Made by a program: the position numbers and the translations under genes
DNA from: HK1 sp965220535
GTDB lineage: Bacteria; Pseudomonadota; Gammaproteobacteria; HK1
NCBI GenBank assembly: GCA_965220535.1
Contig: OZ244833.1
Location: forward strand, 930,001-994,000
Length of the DNA: 64,000 nucleotides
Reading direction: 5' to 3'
The notes under the pieces: model-generated
Told to the model about the DNA's origin: nothing
The model's input: the letters and a program-made list of their open reading frames with translations, nothing else
Databases searched by the model: none
Part shown: positions 1 to 8,442 of the stretch, one piece after another
Position numbering within the stretch: position 1 is the stretch's first letter
Layout of the letters: every line of letters begins with the position of its first letter

Positions 1-338
1 GGGTGCGCGAGACGATGCGCACCTTCGCCGCCTCGAAAACGAAAGCGCCTTACGTCCTCTTCGTGATCCCCCTGCTGGTGGAAACGGGACAGGCCAAGGA
101 AATGGACCGAACGATCGTCGTGGACGCCCCCCGCCGACTGCGGGTAAAACGCGCCGTCTCGCGAGACGGCTCGACCCCCGAAACCATCGAAGCGATCATC
201 GACTCCCAAACCGACCGCGACAACCTACTGGCAGTGGCCGATATCGTGATCGAAAACCACGGGGATATAGCGGATCTCGATAGACAAGTCGAAAAAGCCC
301 ATCGAGATTGCCTCTCCTTGGCAGCGAGTCGGGGTTGA
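1..338 (+). CDS. coaE: Dephospho-CoA kinase, C-terminal part (gene starts before the window)
   Basis: This is the C-terminal part of dephospho-CoA kinase, the cytosolic enzyme that phosphorylates the ribose 3' hydroxyl of dephospho-CoA with ATP in the last step of coenzyme A synthesis. The frame enters at base 3 and ends at TGA 336-338, giving 111 visible residues; the P-loop would lie upstream. Visible family features are the strand YVLFVIPLLVE, the segment VDAPRRLRVKRAVSRDG that follows the lid region, the DSQTDRDNLLAVAD helix and the closing VIENHGDIADL strand. No partner genes are visible upstream. The recognition rests on these motifs and their order, without the catalytic N-terminus. 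Confidence 0.85.
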   Translation, partial: VRETMRTFAASKTKAPYVLFVIPLLVETGQAKEMDRTIVVDAPRRLRVKRAVSRDGSTPETIEAIIDSQTDRDNLLAVADIVIENHGDIADLDRQVEKAHRDCLSLAASRG

Positions 339-440
339 AAAGGCGAAGATAAGACACTATCATCGCAGGGGAAATAAACCGCTTCGGCCGAGTATGAAAA
401 TTCACTTGAGCCCTCGATGGGTTGCAAAGGATAAACAGCC

Positions 441-687
441 ATGATCACTACCCCCCCCCCCCCGAAAATTAGAAACCGAACGCCGAACTCGTCTTTCTGA
501 TCGATCGTTTTCCGATGTTTTCATAAGAGGTGCTTTAGCGCTTGTCGATCGAATCTCTTCTATTTTCGCGGGTGCTATATCTCCACTCGTCTTTATAAAA
601 ACTTCAGTCCTTCGTAAAAAGTACGAAACCATCCCCCTTCAAAAGAAGAGTCGGATCGTTCGTGCAATCTTTCCTATTTTTATAAGC
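441..687 (+). other. Out-of-phase 5' end of the first Calx-beta gene
   Basis: An ATG at 441, with AAAGG about ten bases upstream, opens MITTPPPP and then runs through the poly-C tract at 451-463. As sequenced, the frame ends at TGA 498-500. If the tract had 12 (or 15) C instead of 13, the same start would read without a stop from 463 into the Calx-beta frame at 688. That product would carry a hydrophobic signal-like stretch (AIFPIFISVSILYIPSGFAQA) and gain 82 residues. The second Calx-beta gene at 22476 starts the same way (MIITPPPP), so 441 is very probably the true start. The bases 339-440 between coaE and this start hold no other gene; a 16-codon leader frame from 394 stops at 442-444, overlapping this ATG. 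Confidence 0.75.
451..463 (+). repeat. Poly-C tract (13 C), putative phase-variation switch
   Basis: Thirteen consecutive C lie immediately after codon 3 of the 441 start. The tract length puts the start one base out of frame with the downstream 1,250-codon open frame. A homopolymer at the fourth codon of a surface-protein gene is the classic layout of slipped-strand phase variation. A sequencing length error is the alternative. Confidence 0.8.
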
Positions 688-3600
688 GTGTCGATTCTCT
701 ATATCCCTTCCGGCTTCGCTCAGGCGCAAACTCCGGCGCTCGATGTGAACCCCACCTCCTTGACCATAGCCGAAGGCGGACAAGCCACCTTCCAAGTGCG
801 TTTGGCGACACAACCATCGGCGAGTGTCTCGGTCGGCGCACCTTCCCCGGACTCATCTATCACCATCGATACCAAACCGGATCAGGCGGGCAATCAGTCT
901 ACCTTTGCGTTCGGCCCAACACAAGCTTGGAATGTATATCAGATGGTGACCGTTTCCGCGGCGCATGACGATGATACGGATGACGAATCTTTTGTTATAA
1001 CCCTTACTTCGTTTAGTACGGACGGGAGCCACAGTGGCTTGACGGCAACCGTGAATCTCACCGTCACCGACGACGACAAACCGACCATCGTTCTCTCCGA
1101 TACACAGACGCTGAGCATCGACGAGGGTGGCTCGGGGACTTTCAGTGTCAGCCTCAGCGCCGCCCCGAACGCCGACGTGACGGTCTCTCTTGCGAAGACC
1201 AACTCGGATATCACCCTTTCCCCGACATCGCTGCCTTTCACCACGACGGATTTTGGCGCAAAATCGGTCACCGTCAACGCTGCCGAGGACGACGACGCCA
1301 CCGACGATACCGACACGATTACCCTTTCCGCCACGGGATATACGCCTGTGACGAAATCGGTCGACGTCGACGATAACGATACCGCGGCCATCGACGTGGA
1401 TACCACCTCCTTGACCATGACCGAAGGCGGACAAGCCACCTTCCGAGTGAAACTCGCGACAGAACCATCGGAGAATATCCGGGTCACCTTTTCTACCTCG
1501 GACGATTCACTTGTCACCATCGATACCGACCCGAATTCGGCGAACAATCAGGACTTTCTGCGCTTCGGGGCCACCTCGAGTATGAATGTCGTCGCTTGGG
1601 ATGACTACCAAACGGTGACCATTTCTGCAGTTCATGACAATGATACGGATCATGAATCTGTCACTATCCGAGGTACCGGCGACCCCTTTTCGACAGCCGA
1701 GGAGTATCGATCAAAGACTGCATCGGTTGCCGTCACCATCACCGACGACGACACTCCCTCGGGAACGATTCAGGTCACCCCGGTGGGCACGCTGTCGGTC
1801 AACGAAGGGAGCTCGGCGACCCTATCCGTCAGTCTCAGCACTGCACCGAACGCGAACGTGACGGTCTCTCTTGCGAAGACCAACTCCGATATCACCCTTT
1901 CCCCGACATCGCTGACTTTCACTGCCGGCAGCGACGACAACTGGAATACCGGCCAAACGGTGACGGTCAGAGCCACCGAGGATGACGATACCGCGAACGA
2001 CTCCGACACCATCACCCTCACCGCTTCGGGCGGGATAACCGCTCCCGAAGTGACGAAGGCGGTCTCCGTTACCGACAACGACACACCGTCGGGAACGATT
2101 CAGGTCACCCCGCCGGGCACGCTGTCGGTCAACGAAGGGAGCTCGGCGACACTGTCCGTCAGTCTCAGCTCCGCACCGAACGCCGACGTGACCGTCTCTC
2201 TTGCGAAGACCAACTCGGATATCACCCTTTCCCCGACCTCGCTGACTTTCACTGCCGGCAGCGACGGCAACTGGAGGACAAGCCAAGCGGTGACGGTCAA
2301 CGCCGCCGAGGACGACGATACGACGAACGATTCCGACACCATCACCCTTTCTGTTACGGGCGGCATCACCGCTCCCGAAGTGACGAAGGCGGTCTCCGTC
2401 ATCGACGACGACACTCCGTCGGGGACGATTCAGGTCACCCCTTCGAGCCCGCTGTCGGTCAACGAAGGGAGCTCGGCGACCCTGTCCGTCCGTCTCAGCA
2501 CCGCCCCGAACGCGAACGTGACGGTCTCTCTTGCGAAGACGAACTCCGATATCACCCTCGACAAGACTTCGCTGACCTTCTCCACCTCCAACTGGAGCCG
2601 AACGCAGACGGTCACCGTCAACGCCGCCCAAGACGCCGATACCTCGAACGATTCCGGCACCATCACCCTCACCGCTTCGGGCGGGATTACCGCTCCGCCG
2701 GTGACGAAGGCCGTCTCCGTTGTCGACGACGACGATGATTCTTCCACCACCCCCTCGGGGGCGATTCAGGTCACCCCTTCGAACACGCTGCGCATCGACG
2801 AAGGCGAATCGGGGTTTTTCGACGTCAGCCTCAGCGCCGCGCCGAATGCCGACGTGAGGGTCTCTCTGTCGAAGACGAATACGGATATCACCCTTTCCCC
2901 GTCTTCGCTGACCTTCACCGTCTTGAACTTCTCAAGAGCGCAACGGGTCACCGTTTCCGCCGCCGAGGATGCCGATACCACGAACGATTCCGACACGATC
3001 GTCCTTTCCGCTTCGGGGGGACTCGATGCCGGCGACAAGATGAAATCGGTCTTGGTCGTCGACGACGATGACCCTTCCCTCCCTTCGGGAAGCATCGTTC
3101 TCTCTCAACAGCGGCTGACGATCGGCGAAGGGAGATCGGGGAGCGTCGATATCAGCCTCGACACCGCCCCGAACGCCGACGTGAGGATTTCTCTGTCGAA
3201 GACGAACTCGGATATCACCCTTTCCCCGTCTTCGCTGACCTTCACCGCTTCGAACTACAGAAGCGCGCAATCGGTGACCCTTTCCGCCGCCGAGGACAAC
3301 GACCGAGCGAACGATTCCGACACCATTACGATCGAAGCATCGGGCGGAATCAACGCCGACGATGCGAGGCTGTCGATCTTGGTTCTCGACGACGAATCTC
3401 CTCCGACTCCCCCGCCCCCGACGAACCCCTACGACGGCACCCTTGTCTTCTTGCCCGCAGGCAATATCACCATCGACGAGGAGGACAGGCAGACCATCTC
3501 CGTCAAACTCAGCAAACGACCGACGGATACCGTGTCGGTGCTGATTTCGAAGACCTCGAACACCTTCGGAATCGGCTTCTCTCGCGATGTGATGAGCTTC

Positions 3601-4440
3601 ACCGAGACGAATTGGGATCGCTATCAATCCATCGATATCATCGCCCACAAGGATTCCGACAAGAGCGACGATAGCCACTTCGTCTCCTTCGAGTTCGCCG
3701 GCCGAAGAATCCTTCGAAGCGTCGTCGTCAGGGATAACGACAAGGAGTCGCTTCGAAGCCAAGCCCTCGCCCTCCCGCCCCCGACCTCGGGCGACAGCGC
3801 GAACCTTCGGATTCGATGCCTGCAGGATTCTCCTTGCTCCGTCGCTTTGGATTGCTCCGCCCAAGCGGACGGGGAAGTCTTCCAAGGAAGGCTCCCGCAG
3901 CCCATCCCCGCTTGGGGAACGGCCTCTCTTTCGGTGCAGGATATCCAAGCCTATACCGGAGGAAAGTCTTGGGCAGGCAAGGGTCGTTTGGGATGCGCCC
4001 TTCGAAGCAGCGCAACCATCGGCTCGCAGGTGTGGACGCGCTCGGGCAACGGGGTGTTGGTCAACAACAGCGCGATGATTCGAAGCGTTGCCGAAGGCGG
4101 AGTCCATCGGGCGGATATCGAATCGATTCCCTCGCCGGATTCGTCGGATGAATCGAATATCCGGATTCGCTGCAACTCGCAAGAAGGGGATTGCTTCGAG
4201 ACCTCCTTCGTGTGCTACACGGACGACGGGAGCAGGTACGAGTGGAGTTTGGGGCGCATCGAGCGCCTGAATACGAGGCATTTGCAATCGGAGGAACTGG
4301 CAAGGGGCATCGGGCATCGGTGGGAGGGCTTGGGCCTGACTTGCGAAGTTCGTTCGAGCAGGCATTTCACGGCGCAGGTGCTGACCCGCACCGGCGGCGG
4401 CGGGGCTTTGGTCAACAACAGCGCGACGGGAGTGCGATAA
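688..4440 (+). CDS. Calx-beta repeat secreted/surface protein (as read, starts at GTG 688)
   Basis: A large extracellular-type protein of unknown target. About nine Calx-beta-like repeats of 100-115 residues fill residues 17-1020. Each has an SLTIAEGG or TLSVNEGSSATLSV strand, a SKTNSDITLSPTSLTF core and a closing acidic DDDT loop suited to calcium binding. Repeats 4-6 are nearly identical at DNA level (about 1770-2740). The last 210 residues hold two copies of a domain with paired cysteines (IRCLQDSPCSVALDC and IRCNSQEGDCFETSFVC), each closing with QVWTRSG or QVLTRTGG followed by LVNNSA. The GTG at 688 lacks a ribosome site; the real start is probably 441, off by one base through the poly-C tract. 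In the Calx-beta family such repeats occur in adhesins and cation-binding exoproteins; an adhesive or secreted role here is inference. A paralogue lies at 22476. Confidence 0.8.
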   Translation: MSILYIPSGFAQAQTPALDVNPTSLTIAEGGQATFQVRLATQPSASVSVGAPSPDSSITIDTKPDQAGNQSTFAFGPTQAWNVYQMVTVSAAHDDDTDDESFVITLTSFSTDGSHSGLTATVNLTVTDDDKPTIVLSDTQTLSIDEGGSGTFSVSLSAAPNADVTVSLAKTNSDITLSPTSLPFTTTDFGAKSVTVNAAEDDDATDDTDTITLSATGYTPVTKSVDVDDNDTAAIDVDTTSLTMTEGGQATFRVKLATEPSENIRVTFSTSDDSLVTIDTDPNSANNQDFLRFGATSSMNVVAWDDYQTVTISAVHDNDTDHESVTIRGTGDPFSTAEEYRSKTASVAVTITDDDTPSGTIQVTPVGTLSVNEGSSATLSVSLSTAPNANVTVSLAKTNSDITLSPTSLTFTAGSDDNWNTGQTVTVRATEDDDTANDSDTITLTASGGITAPEVTKAVSVTDNDTPSGTIQVTPPGTLSVNEGSSATLSVSLSSAPNADVTVSLAKTNSDITLSPTSLTFTAGSDGNWRTSQAVTVNAAEDDDTTNDSDTITLSVTGGITAPEVTKAVSVIDDDTPSGTIQVTPSSPLSVNEGSSATLSVRLSTAPNANVTVSLAKTNSDITLDKTSLTFSTSNWSRTQTVTVNAAQDADTSNDSGTITLTASGGITAPPVTKAVSVVDDDDDSSTTPSGAIQVTPSNTLRIDEGESGFFDVSLSAAPNADVRVSLSKTNTDITLSPSSLTFTVLNFSRAQRVTVSAAEDADTTNDSDTIVLSASGGLDAGDKMKSVLVVDDDDPSLPSGSIVLSQQRLTIGEGRSGSVDISLDTAPNADVRISLSKTNSDITLSPSSLTFTASNYRSAQSVTLSAAEDNDRANDSDTITIEASGGINADDARLSILVLDDESPPTPPPPTNPYDGTLVFLPAGNITIDEEDRQTISVKLSKRPTDTVSVLISKTSNTFGIGFSRDVMSFTETNWDRYQSIDIIAHKDSDKSDDSHFVSFEFAGRRILRSVVVRDNDKESLRSQALALPPPTSGDSANLRIRCLQDSPCSVALDCSAQADGEVFQGRLPQPIPAWGTASLSVQDIQAYTGGKSWAGKGRLGCALRSSATIGSQVWTRSGNGVLVNNSAMIRSVAEGGVHRADIESIPSPDSSDESNIRIRCNSQEGDCFETSFVCYTDDGSRYEWSLGRIERLNTRHLQSEELARGIGHRWEGLGLTCEVRSSRHFTAQVLTRTGGGGALVNNSATGVR

Positions 4441-4935
4441 AGGATGGCAAAAGCCCGCTTCTTTCATCTCTCCTCGCGCCACTCCCGAAAAAGGCTCGGT
4501 TCAAGGCGGTGGCCCTCTCGAGCGGGGCGAGGAAGAGCCAAGCAGAAAAGCCAAGGCTCGTTTGCAAGATGCGCCCGGGCGTCTCTTTCGCGCTATAGGT
4601 GTCGACCCGAACCGGCGGGGCAGCAGCCTTGGTCAACAACAGCGCGACGGGGGTGCGATAAGGGAAGGCAAAAGCCCGCATCTTTCATCTCTCCTCGCGC
4701 CACTCCCGAAAAAGGCTCGGTTCAAGGCGGTGGCCCTCTCGAGCGGGGCGAGGAAGAGCCAAGCAGAAAAGCCAAGGCTCGTTTGCAAGATGCGCCCGGG
4801 CGTCTCTTTCGCGCTGCGGGTGTCGACCCGAACCGGCGGCAGCAGCCTTGGTCAACAACAACGCGATGGGGATGCGATAAGGGAGGGCAAAAGCCTGCCT
4901 CTTTCATCTTCCCTCGCGCGAGACGACGGCACCCA
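4384..4935 (+). repeat. 221-bp tandem repeats copying the 3' end of the Calx-beta gene
   Basis: Unit starts fall at about 4384, 4605 and 4826 (the last unit partial). Each begins with an ACCCGAACCGGCGG-like sequence, then GGTCAACAACA, then GTGCGATAA or ATGCGATAA, which is the last coding stretch and stop of the gene. This is followed by the same downstream block with AAAAGCC, TTTCATCT and CTCGCG. The first unit is the gene's own tail; the others are out of any long gene. From 4936 to 5224 I see no gene. Confidence 0.85.
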
Positions 4936-5224
4936 CTGAAAGATGCTTGGGCCTAAAGCCACGGGAGCCGGTCGGATATCTCGGCCGGCTTCTTCTTGCG
5001 CTCTCTTCCAAAAAGGCGCCGGGCCGAAAGGATCGCTTGCGCGGGGTCTATCGTCGTCCCCTTTCGCGTCGGGGTCGAAAAATCGCTTGTCTATCTATAA
5101 AGTCTTTCGTGATTTTGATTTGCAGCGGCTCGTAGAACGCCGAACAATCTTTATATTCGGCGACGACACCGCTCGATCCGTGTCTTGTAAAAGACTCGGG
5201 GCGAAATAAGCGCTCTTGGCCGGG

Positions 5225-6280
5225 TCAATCCTCGAGCGAGATCGAAGACTCGATATCGTCGACCGCCGCGCGGTAGAGGGCGTCTTTCTCCAACGCGGCG
5301 AAATCGACTTGTCCGCGACCTTGCATCTGCGCGATGCGGGCGCTTCGCTCCGGATGAGGCTCGATAGCGAGCGTATCTAGCACCCTCGCCGCCCCCGCCG
5401 GATCGTTGCAGATCAGCGCCATATCGCAGCCCGCCGCCAATGCGGCTTCGACACGCTCGACATGATCCCCGATCTCGGCCGCCGCCGCCATATCGAGATC
5501 GTCGCTGAAAACGGGGCCTTCGAATCCCAGATCCTTGCGCAAAACTCCGCCAATCCAGCGGCGCGAGAAACTCGCGGGATATTTATCGAGTTCACAGTAG
5601 ATGATATGAGCGGCCATCACCCCGGCCAAATCCCCGGAGGCGATCAGCCGCTCGAAGGGAACGAGATCGGCTTTTTGGATCTCCTCGAAGGGACGCCAGT
5701 CGGTCGGCAAGCCTCGATGCGAGTCCACCCCCACTTTCCCGTGGCCCGGAAAATGCTTGCCGACTCCGGCCATCCCCGCATCGTTCATACCCCTAAGATA
5801 GGCGTGCGCCAGATCGCTGACCGCATCGGGGCTGCGATGAAATGCGCGATCCCCGATCATCTTGTTCTTGCGGTGATCGATATCGAGCACTGGGGCGAAA
5901 CTGAAATCGACCCCGGACGCCCGCAACTCCGCCGCCATCACCCGCCCTCCGGCTCGCGCCACCCGCTGCCCTTCCTGGCGATCGCGGTCGTACAACATCC
6001 CGTAACGAGCGGCGGCAGGCAAAGCGCAAAAGCCCTGCCGGAAACGCTGCACCCGTCCGCCTTCGTGATCCACCGCGATCAGGAGCGAAGGTCGCCTAAG
6101 GGCATGGATGGCATCGCAAAGCATCCGCAGCCGAGAGCGGGAGGTGTAGTTGCGGGTAAAAAGGATGACCCCTCCGACCGCGGGATGGCATAGCATCTCG
6201 GCTTCCTCGGGGGCGAGGCTTTCGCCGGCGATGCCGAGCATCAAAGGCCCGCGAGGCTTGTCGACGGGGGTCATCGGCAA
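5225..6280 (-). CDS. nagZ: Beta-N-acetylhexosaminidase NagZ
   Basis: A cytosolic glycoside hydrolase family 3 enzyme that removes the N-acetylglucosamine from anhydromuropeptides taken up during peptidoglycan recycling. The 351-residue length is normal for NagZ. Visible motifs are the N-terminal GGVILFTRNY, the sugar-binding AVDHEGGRVQRF, the family loop KHFPGHG carrying the catalytic His, and FSDDLDM carrying the nucleophile Asp. It has no signal peptide, as expected. It is the last gene of a minus-strand series of peptidoglycan genes, 13 bases after lipB. Two close starts are possible (residues 1 and 3). Confidence 0.95.
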   Translation of the reverse strand: MPMTPVDKPRGPLMLGIAGESLAPEEAEMLCHPAVGGVILFTRNYTSRSRLRMLCDAIHALRRPSLLIAVDHEGGRVQRFRQGFCALPAAARYGMLYDRDRQEGQRVARAGGRVMAAELRASGVDFSFAPVLDIDHRKNKMIGDRAFHRSPDAVSDLAHAYLRGMNDAGMAGVGKHFPGHGKVGVDSHRGLPTDWRPFEEIQKADLVPFERLIASGDLAGVMAAHIIYCELDKYPASFSRRWIGGVLRKDLGFEGPVFSDDLDMAAAAEIGDHVERVEAALAAGCDMALICNDPAGAARVLDTLAIEPHPERSARIAQMQGRGQVDFAALEKDALYRAAVDDIESSISLED

Positions 6281-6293
6281 TCCCTGAAGGGGG

Positions 6294-7079
6294 CTAATCG
6301 GAGTCGGAGGGTGATCGAGGAGCGCAAGGGGATGCTGCAGGGGATGCTGCAGGCAATTCCACAGGCAATTCCGATGACCCCTCCTCGATCCCCCGCCCGA
6401 GTCCCGCCGCGAGATAGCGAGCGAAACGCCGACCCGTCTCGTCGACGCTCCACCCGACCCCGAGATCGGTAAGACGCGTCACCGGAAGACCGGGGTATCC
6501 GCAAGGGTCGATGCGAGAAAAGGGCTCGAGATCGGCATCGACATTGATCGCCGCTCCGTGCGAAGTGCAGTTCCCGCGCACCCGCAAACCCACCGCCGCG
6601 ATCTTGCTCCCGTCGACATAGACCCCCGGAGCCCCGGCTCGCCGTTCGGCCTCGATCGAAACCGATCCGAGCATATCGATCACCGCTTGTTCCAAAAGAC
6701 CGACGAGCCGGCGTACCCCCAAACCGGCGCGCTTGAGATCGCAAAGAAGATAGGCAACCGACTGACCCGGCCCGTGCCATGTCGCCTGCCCTCCCCGATC
6801 GGATTGAACGACGGGGATATCCCCGGGCGCCAACAGATGCTCCCGCGAAGCGGCACGGCCCAAGGTGAATACCGAGGGATGTTCGAGCAACCACAGTTCG
6901 TCCGCCGAATCCGCCCCCCTTCCTTCGTTGAAAACCCGCATCGCTTCCCAAGCGACGCGATAGGGGATGCGCCCTAGACTTCGTACGATCAGGAAAGACG
7001 CCGGGCTTCGCTTCGCCGAGGCGGGCTTTTCCCTTGCTTTCGTCGGCGGGGACATCGGGCGGGACATCGGGCGGGACAT
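6294..7079 (-). CDS. lipB: Octanoyl-[acyl-carrier-protein]:protein N-octanoyltransferase LipB
   Basis: LipB moves octanoate from acyl carrier protein to the lipoyl domains of 2-oxoacid dehydrogenases and the glycine cleavage H protein, the first step of endogenous lipoate synthesis. Signatures are RGGQATWHGPGQ, GSKIAAVGLRVR with the catalytic Lys, and the active-site Cys in RIDPCGYPG. The body starts near FLIVRSLGRIPY. The N-terminus is uncertain because the first codons lie in a 12-bp tandem repeat in which each unit supplies an in-frame ATG. The C-terminal 25 residues are a Pro-Ala-Ser-rich extension. lipA, often adjacent, is not in the window; dacA lies just upstream, as in enterobacteria. 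Confidence 0.93.
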   Translation of the reverse strand: MSRPMSRPMSPPTKAREKPASAKRSPASFLIVRSLGRIPYRVAWEAMRVFNEGRGADSADELWLLEHPSVFTLGRAASREHLLAPGDIPVVQSDRGGQATWHGPGQSVAYLLCDLKRAGLGVRRLVGLLEQAVIDMLGSVSIEAERRAGAPGVYVDGSKIAAVGLRVRGNCTSHGAAINVDADLEPFSRIDPCGYPGLPVTRLTDLGVGWSVDETGRRFARYLAAGLGRGIEEGSSELPVELPAASPAASPCAPRSPSDSD

Positions 7080-7106
7080 CAGGTGGGGACATCAGTTGGG
7101 GACATC
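7044..7106. repeat. 12-13 bp tandem repeat at the lipB start
   Basis: About five units related to GGGCGGGACATC run from the 5' end of lipB into the gap to dacA. Read on the minus strand, each unit contains GATGTCC, so several units offer an ATG for lipB. Repeat length could change the N-terminus without breaking the frame while the units are 12 bp; the two outer units are 13 bp. Confidence 0.8.
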
Positions 7107-7144
7107 GGGGCGGAATATCGAAGGGGCTTTCGGCACTCGAATCC

Positions 7145-8287
7145 CTACTGAACGAGAAGCAGGAATTGGTCTTTGGCCACCTGCCATAGATTGCCCCGAG
7201 CGATATCTCGCAAGGCGATCAAAGGGCGCTCGGCCACGATATTCCCTTGGTGGGAGATCCGGACCAAACCCTGGATCTCGTCCGTCCTCACCGGAGCCGA
7301 TATCCGAGTCAATTCCGTTTTCACCTCGATACGACCATGCTCCCCGCGCGGCAAGGTGATATATAGATTCTCCTTGATCCCGAGCGGCACCTGATCCCTT
7401 TCTCCCTTCCAGATACGAGCGTTCGTCAGTTCCTGCCCGGCACTGTAAAGCAAGCGGGTTTCGTAAAACTCGAATCCGTAATCGAGCAAGGCCTTGGCGA
7501 TGCGTCGCCGATCGGCATTCGATTTCGCGCCCAATACCGATACCACCAAGCGCATCCCTTCGCGCTTGGCCGATGCCACGAGGCAATAGCGGGCGGCATC
7601 CGTATAACCGGTTTTCAACCCGTCGACCGAAGGGTCGACGCCGAGCAAGGGATTCCGGTTGGGCTGAACGATGCCGCCGTATTCGTATTCGCGAATCGCA
7701 TGCCACGGGTAATACTCGGGAAAATCGCGCACCAGGGCGGCGGCAAGATATGCCGTATCTCGGGCCGTGGAGTGTTGCCCCGCTTCGCTAAGACCGGAGG
7801 CGTTGGTGAAATGACTCTTCGTCATGCCAAGACGATGGGCGTGACGATTCATCAGATCCGCGAACGACTTCTCGTCTCCGGAGATGAACTCGGCCAAAGC
7901 CACCGCCGCATCGTTACCCGATTGCACGATCAGTCCTTTGAGCAGAGCCTCGACGGAAACCGAGGTATCGGCTTCCAAGAACATTCGCGAACCCGTCATC
8001 CGGCGCGCATTCCAGCTCACCAGGGCTTGGGTTTCGAGATCGAATCGACCCGCCGCCATCTCGGCAAAAACCACATAGCTCGTCAGCATCTTGGTCAGGC
8101 TCGCCGGGGCGTGCATCTCGTCGGCGTTATGCGACGCCAGCATCCGACCGGAATGGACATCCATCAAATACCATGCACGGGCGTCGAATTCCGGAGGAGC
8201 CGGGGTGGCGGCATGGACCGGCGGGAGGGATGCGAAGGGCAAGAGCCCGGCGAATACGAGGCCGGCGATAAAAAAGATCGACCGCAT
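7145..8287 (-). CDS. dacA: D-alanyl-D-alanine carboxypeptidase (PBP5/6 family)
   Basis: A periplasmic penicillin-binding protein that trims the terminal D-Ala from peptidoglycan pentapeptides. The S11-peptidase triad is complete: SLTK (nucleophile Ser), SGN, and KTG in DGLKTGYT. A beta-sheet C-terminal domain follows and ends in NLWQVAKDQFLLL, in the position of the amphipathic membrane-anchor helix of PBP5, though it is short. I chose ATG 8287 because it gives a clean signal peptide (MRSIFFIAGLVFAGLLPF then VHA cleavage). The open frame continues upstream to 8347 with a poorer N-terminus. Neighbours are rlpA and lipB, the same order as in E. coli without ybeD. Confidence 0.93.
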   Translation of the reverse strand: MRSIFFIAGLVFAGLLPFASLPPVHAATPAPPEFDARAWYLMDVHSGRMLASHNADEMHAPASLTKMLTSYVVFAEMAAGRFDLETQALVSWNARRMTGSRMFLEADTSVSVEALLKGLIVQSGNDAAVALAEFISGDEKSFADLMNRHAHRLGMTKSHFTNASGLSEAGQHSTARDTAYLAAALVRDFPEYYPWHAIREYEYGGIVQPNRNPLLGVDPSVDGLKTGYTDAARYCLVASAKREGMRLVVSVLGAKSNADRRRIAKALLDYGFEFYETRLLYSAGQELTNARIWKGERDQVPLGIKENLYITLPRGEHGRIEVKTELTRISAPVRTDEIQGLVRISHQGNIVAERPLIALRDIARGNLWQVAKDQFLLLVQ

Positions 8288-8442
8288 AAGACAAACGCCG
8301 ATCGCTTTGCATCGATAGAGGATAAAAAATGAAATTCGGATAGACATGGGCCGAAAAGCGCTTCCTTCGCTCGGGTTTTTATCCGATCCCCGGCAGGCGG
8401 GCCGCCCGCCAGGGACTAAACGGCCCTTGCCTTCGATTCCCG

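Noticed and set aside
1770..2750. CRISPR-like periodic repeats
   Set aside because: The roughly 330-bp period is the in-frame Calx-beta domain repeat inside a coding region; no short palindromic repeats with spacers occur anywhere in the window.
2932..4482. 516-codon open frame on the minus strand across the Calx-beta gene (and a 648-codon one at 23433-25379)
   Set aside because: Antisense shadows produced by the biased codons of the repeats; Arg/Asp/Gly-rich with no domain.
4444..4956. 170-codon frame across the 221-bp repeats
   Set aside because: It only exists because the repeat unit lacks stops in that frame; no start signal and no protein-like composition.
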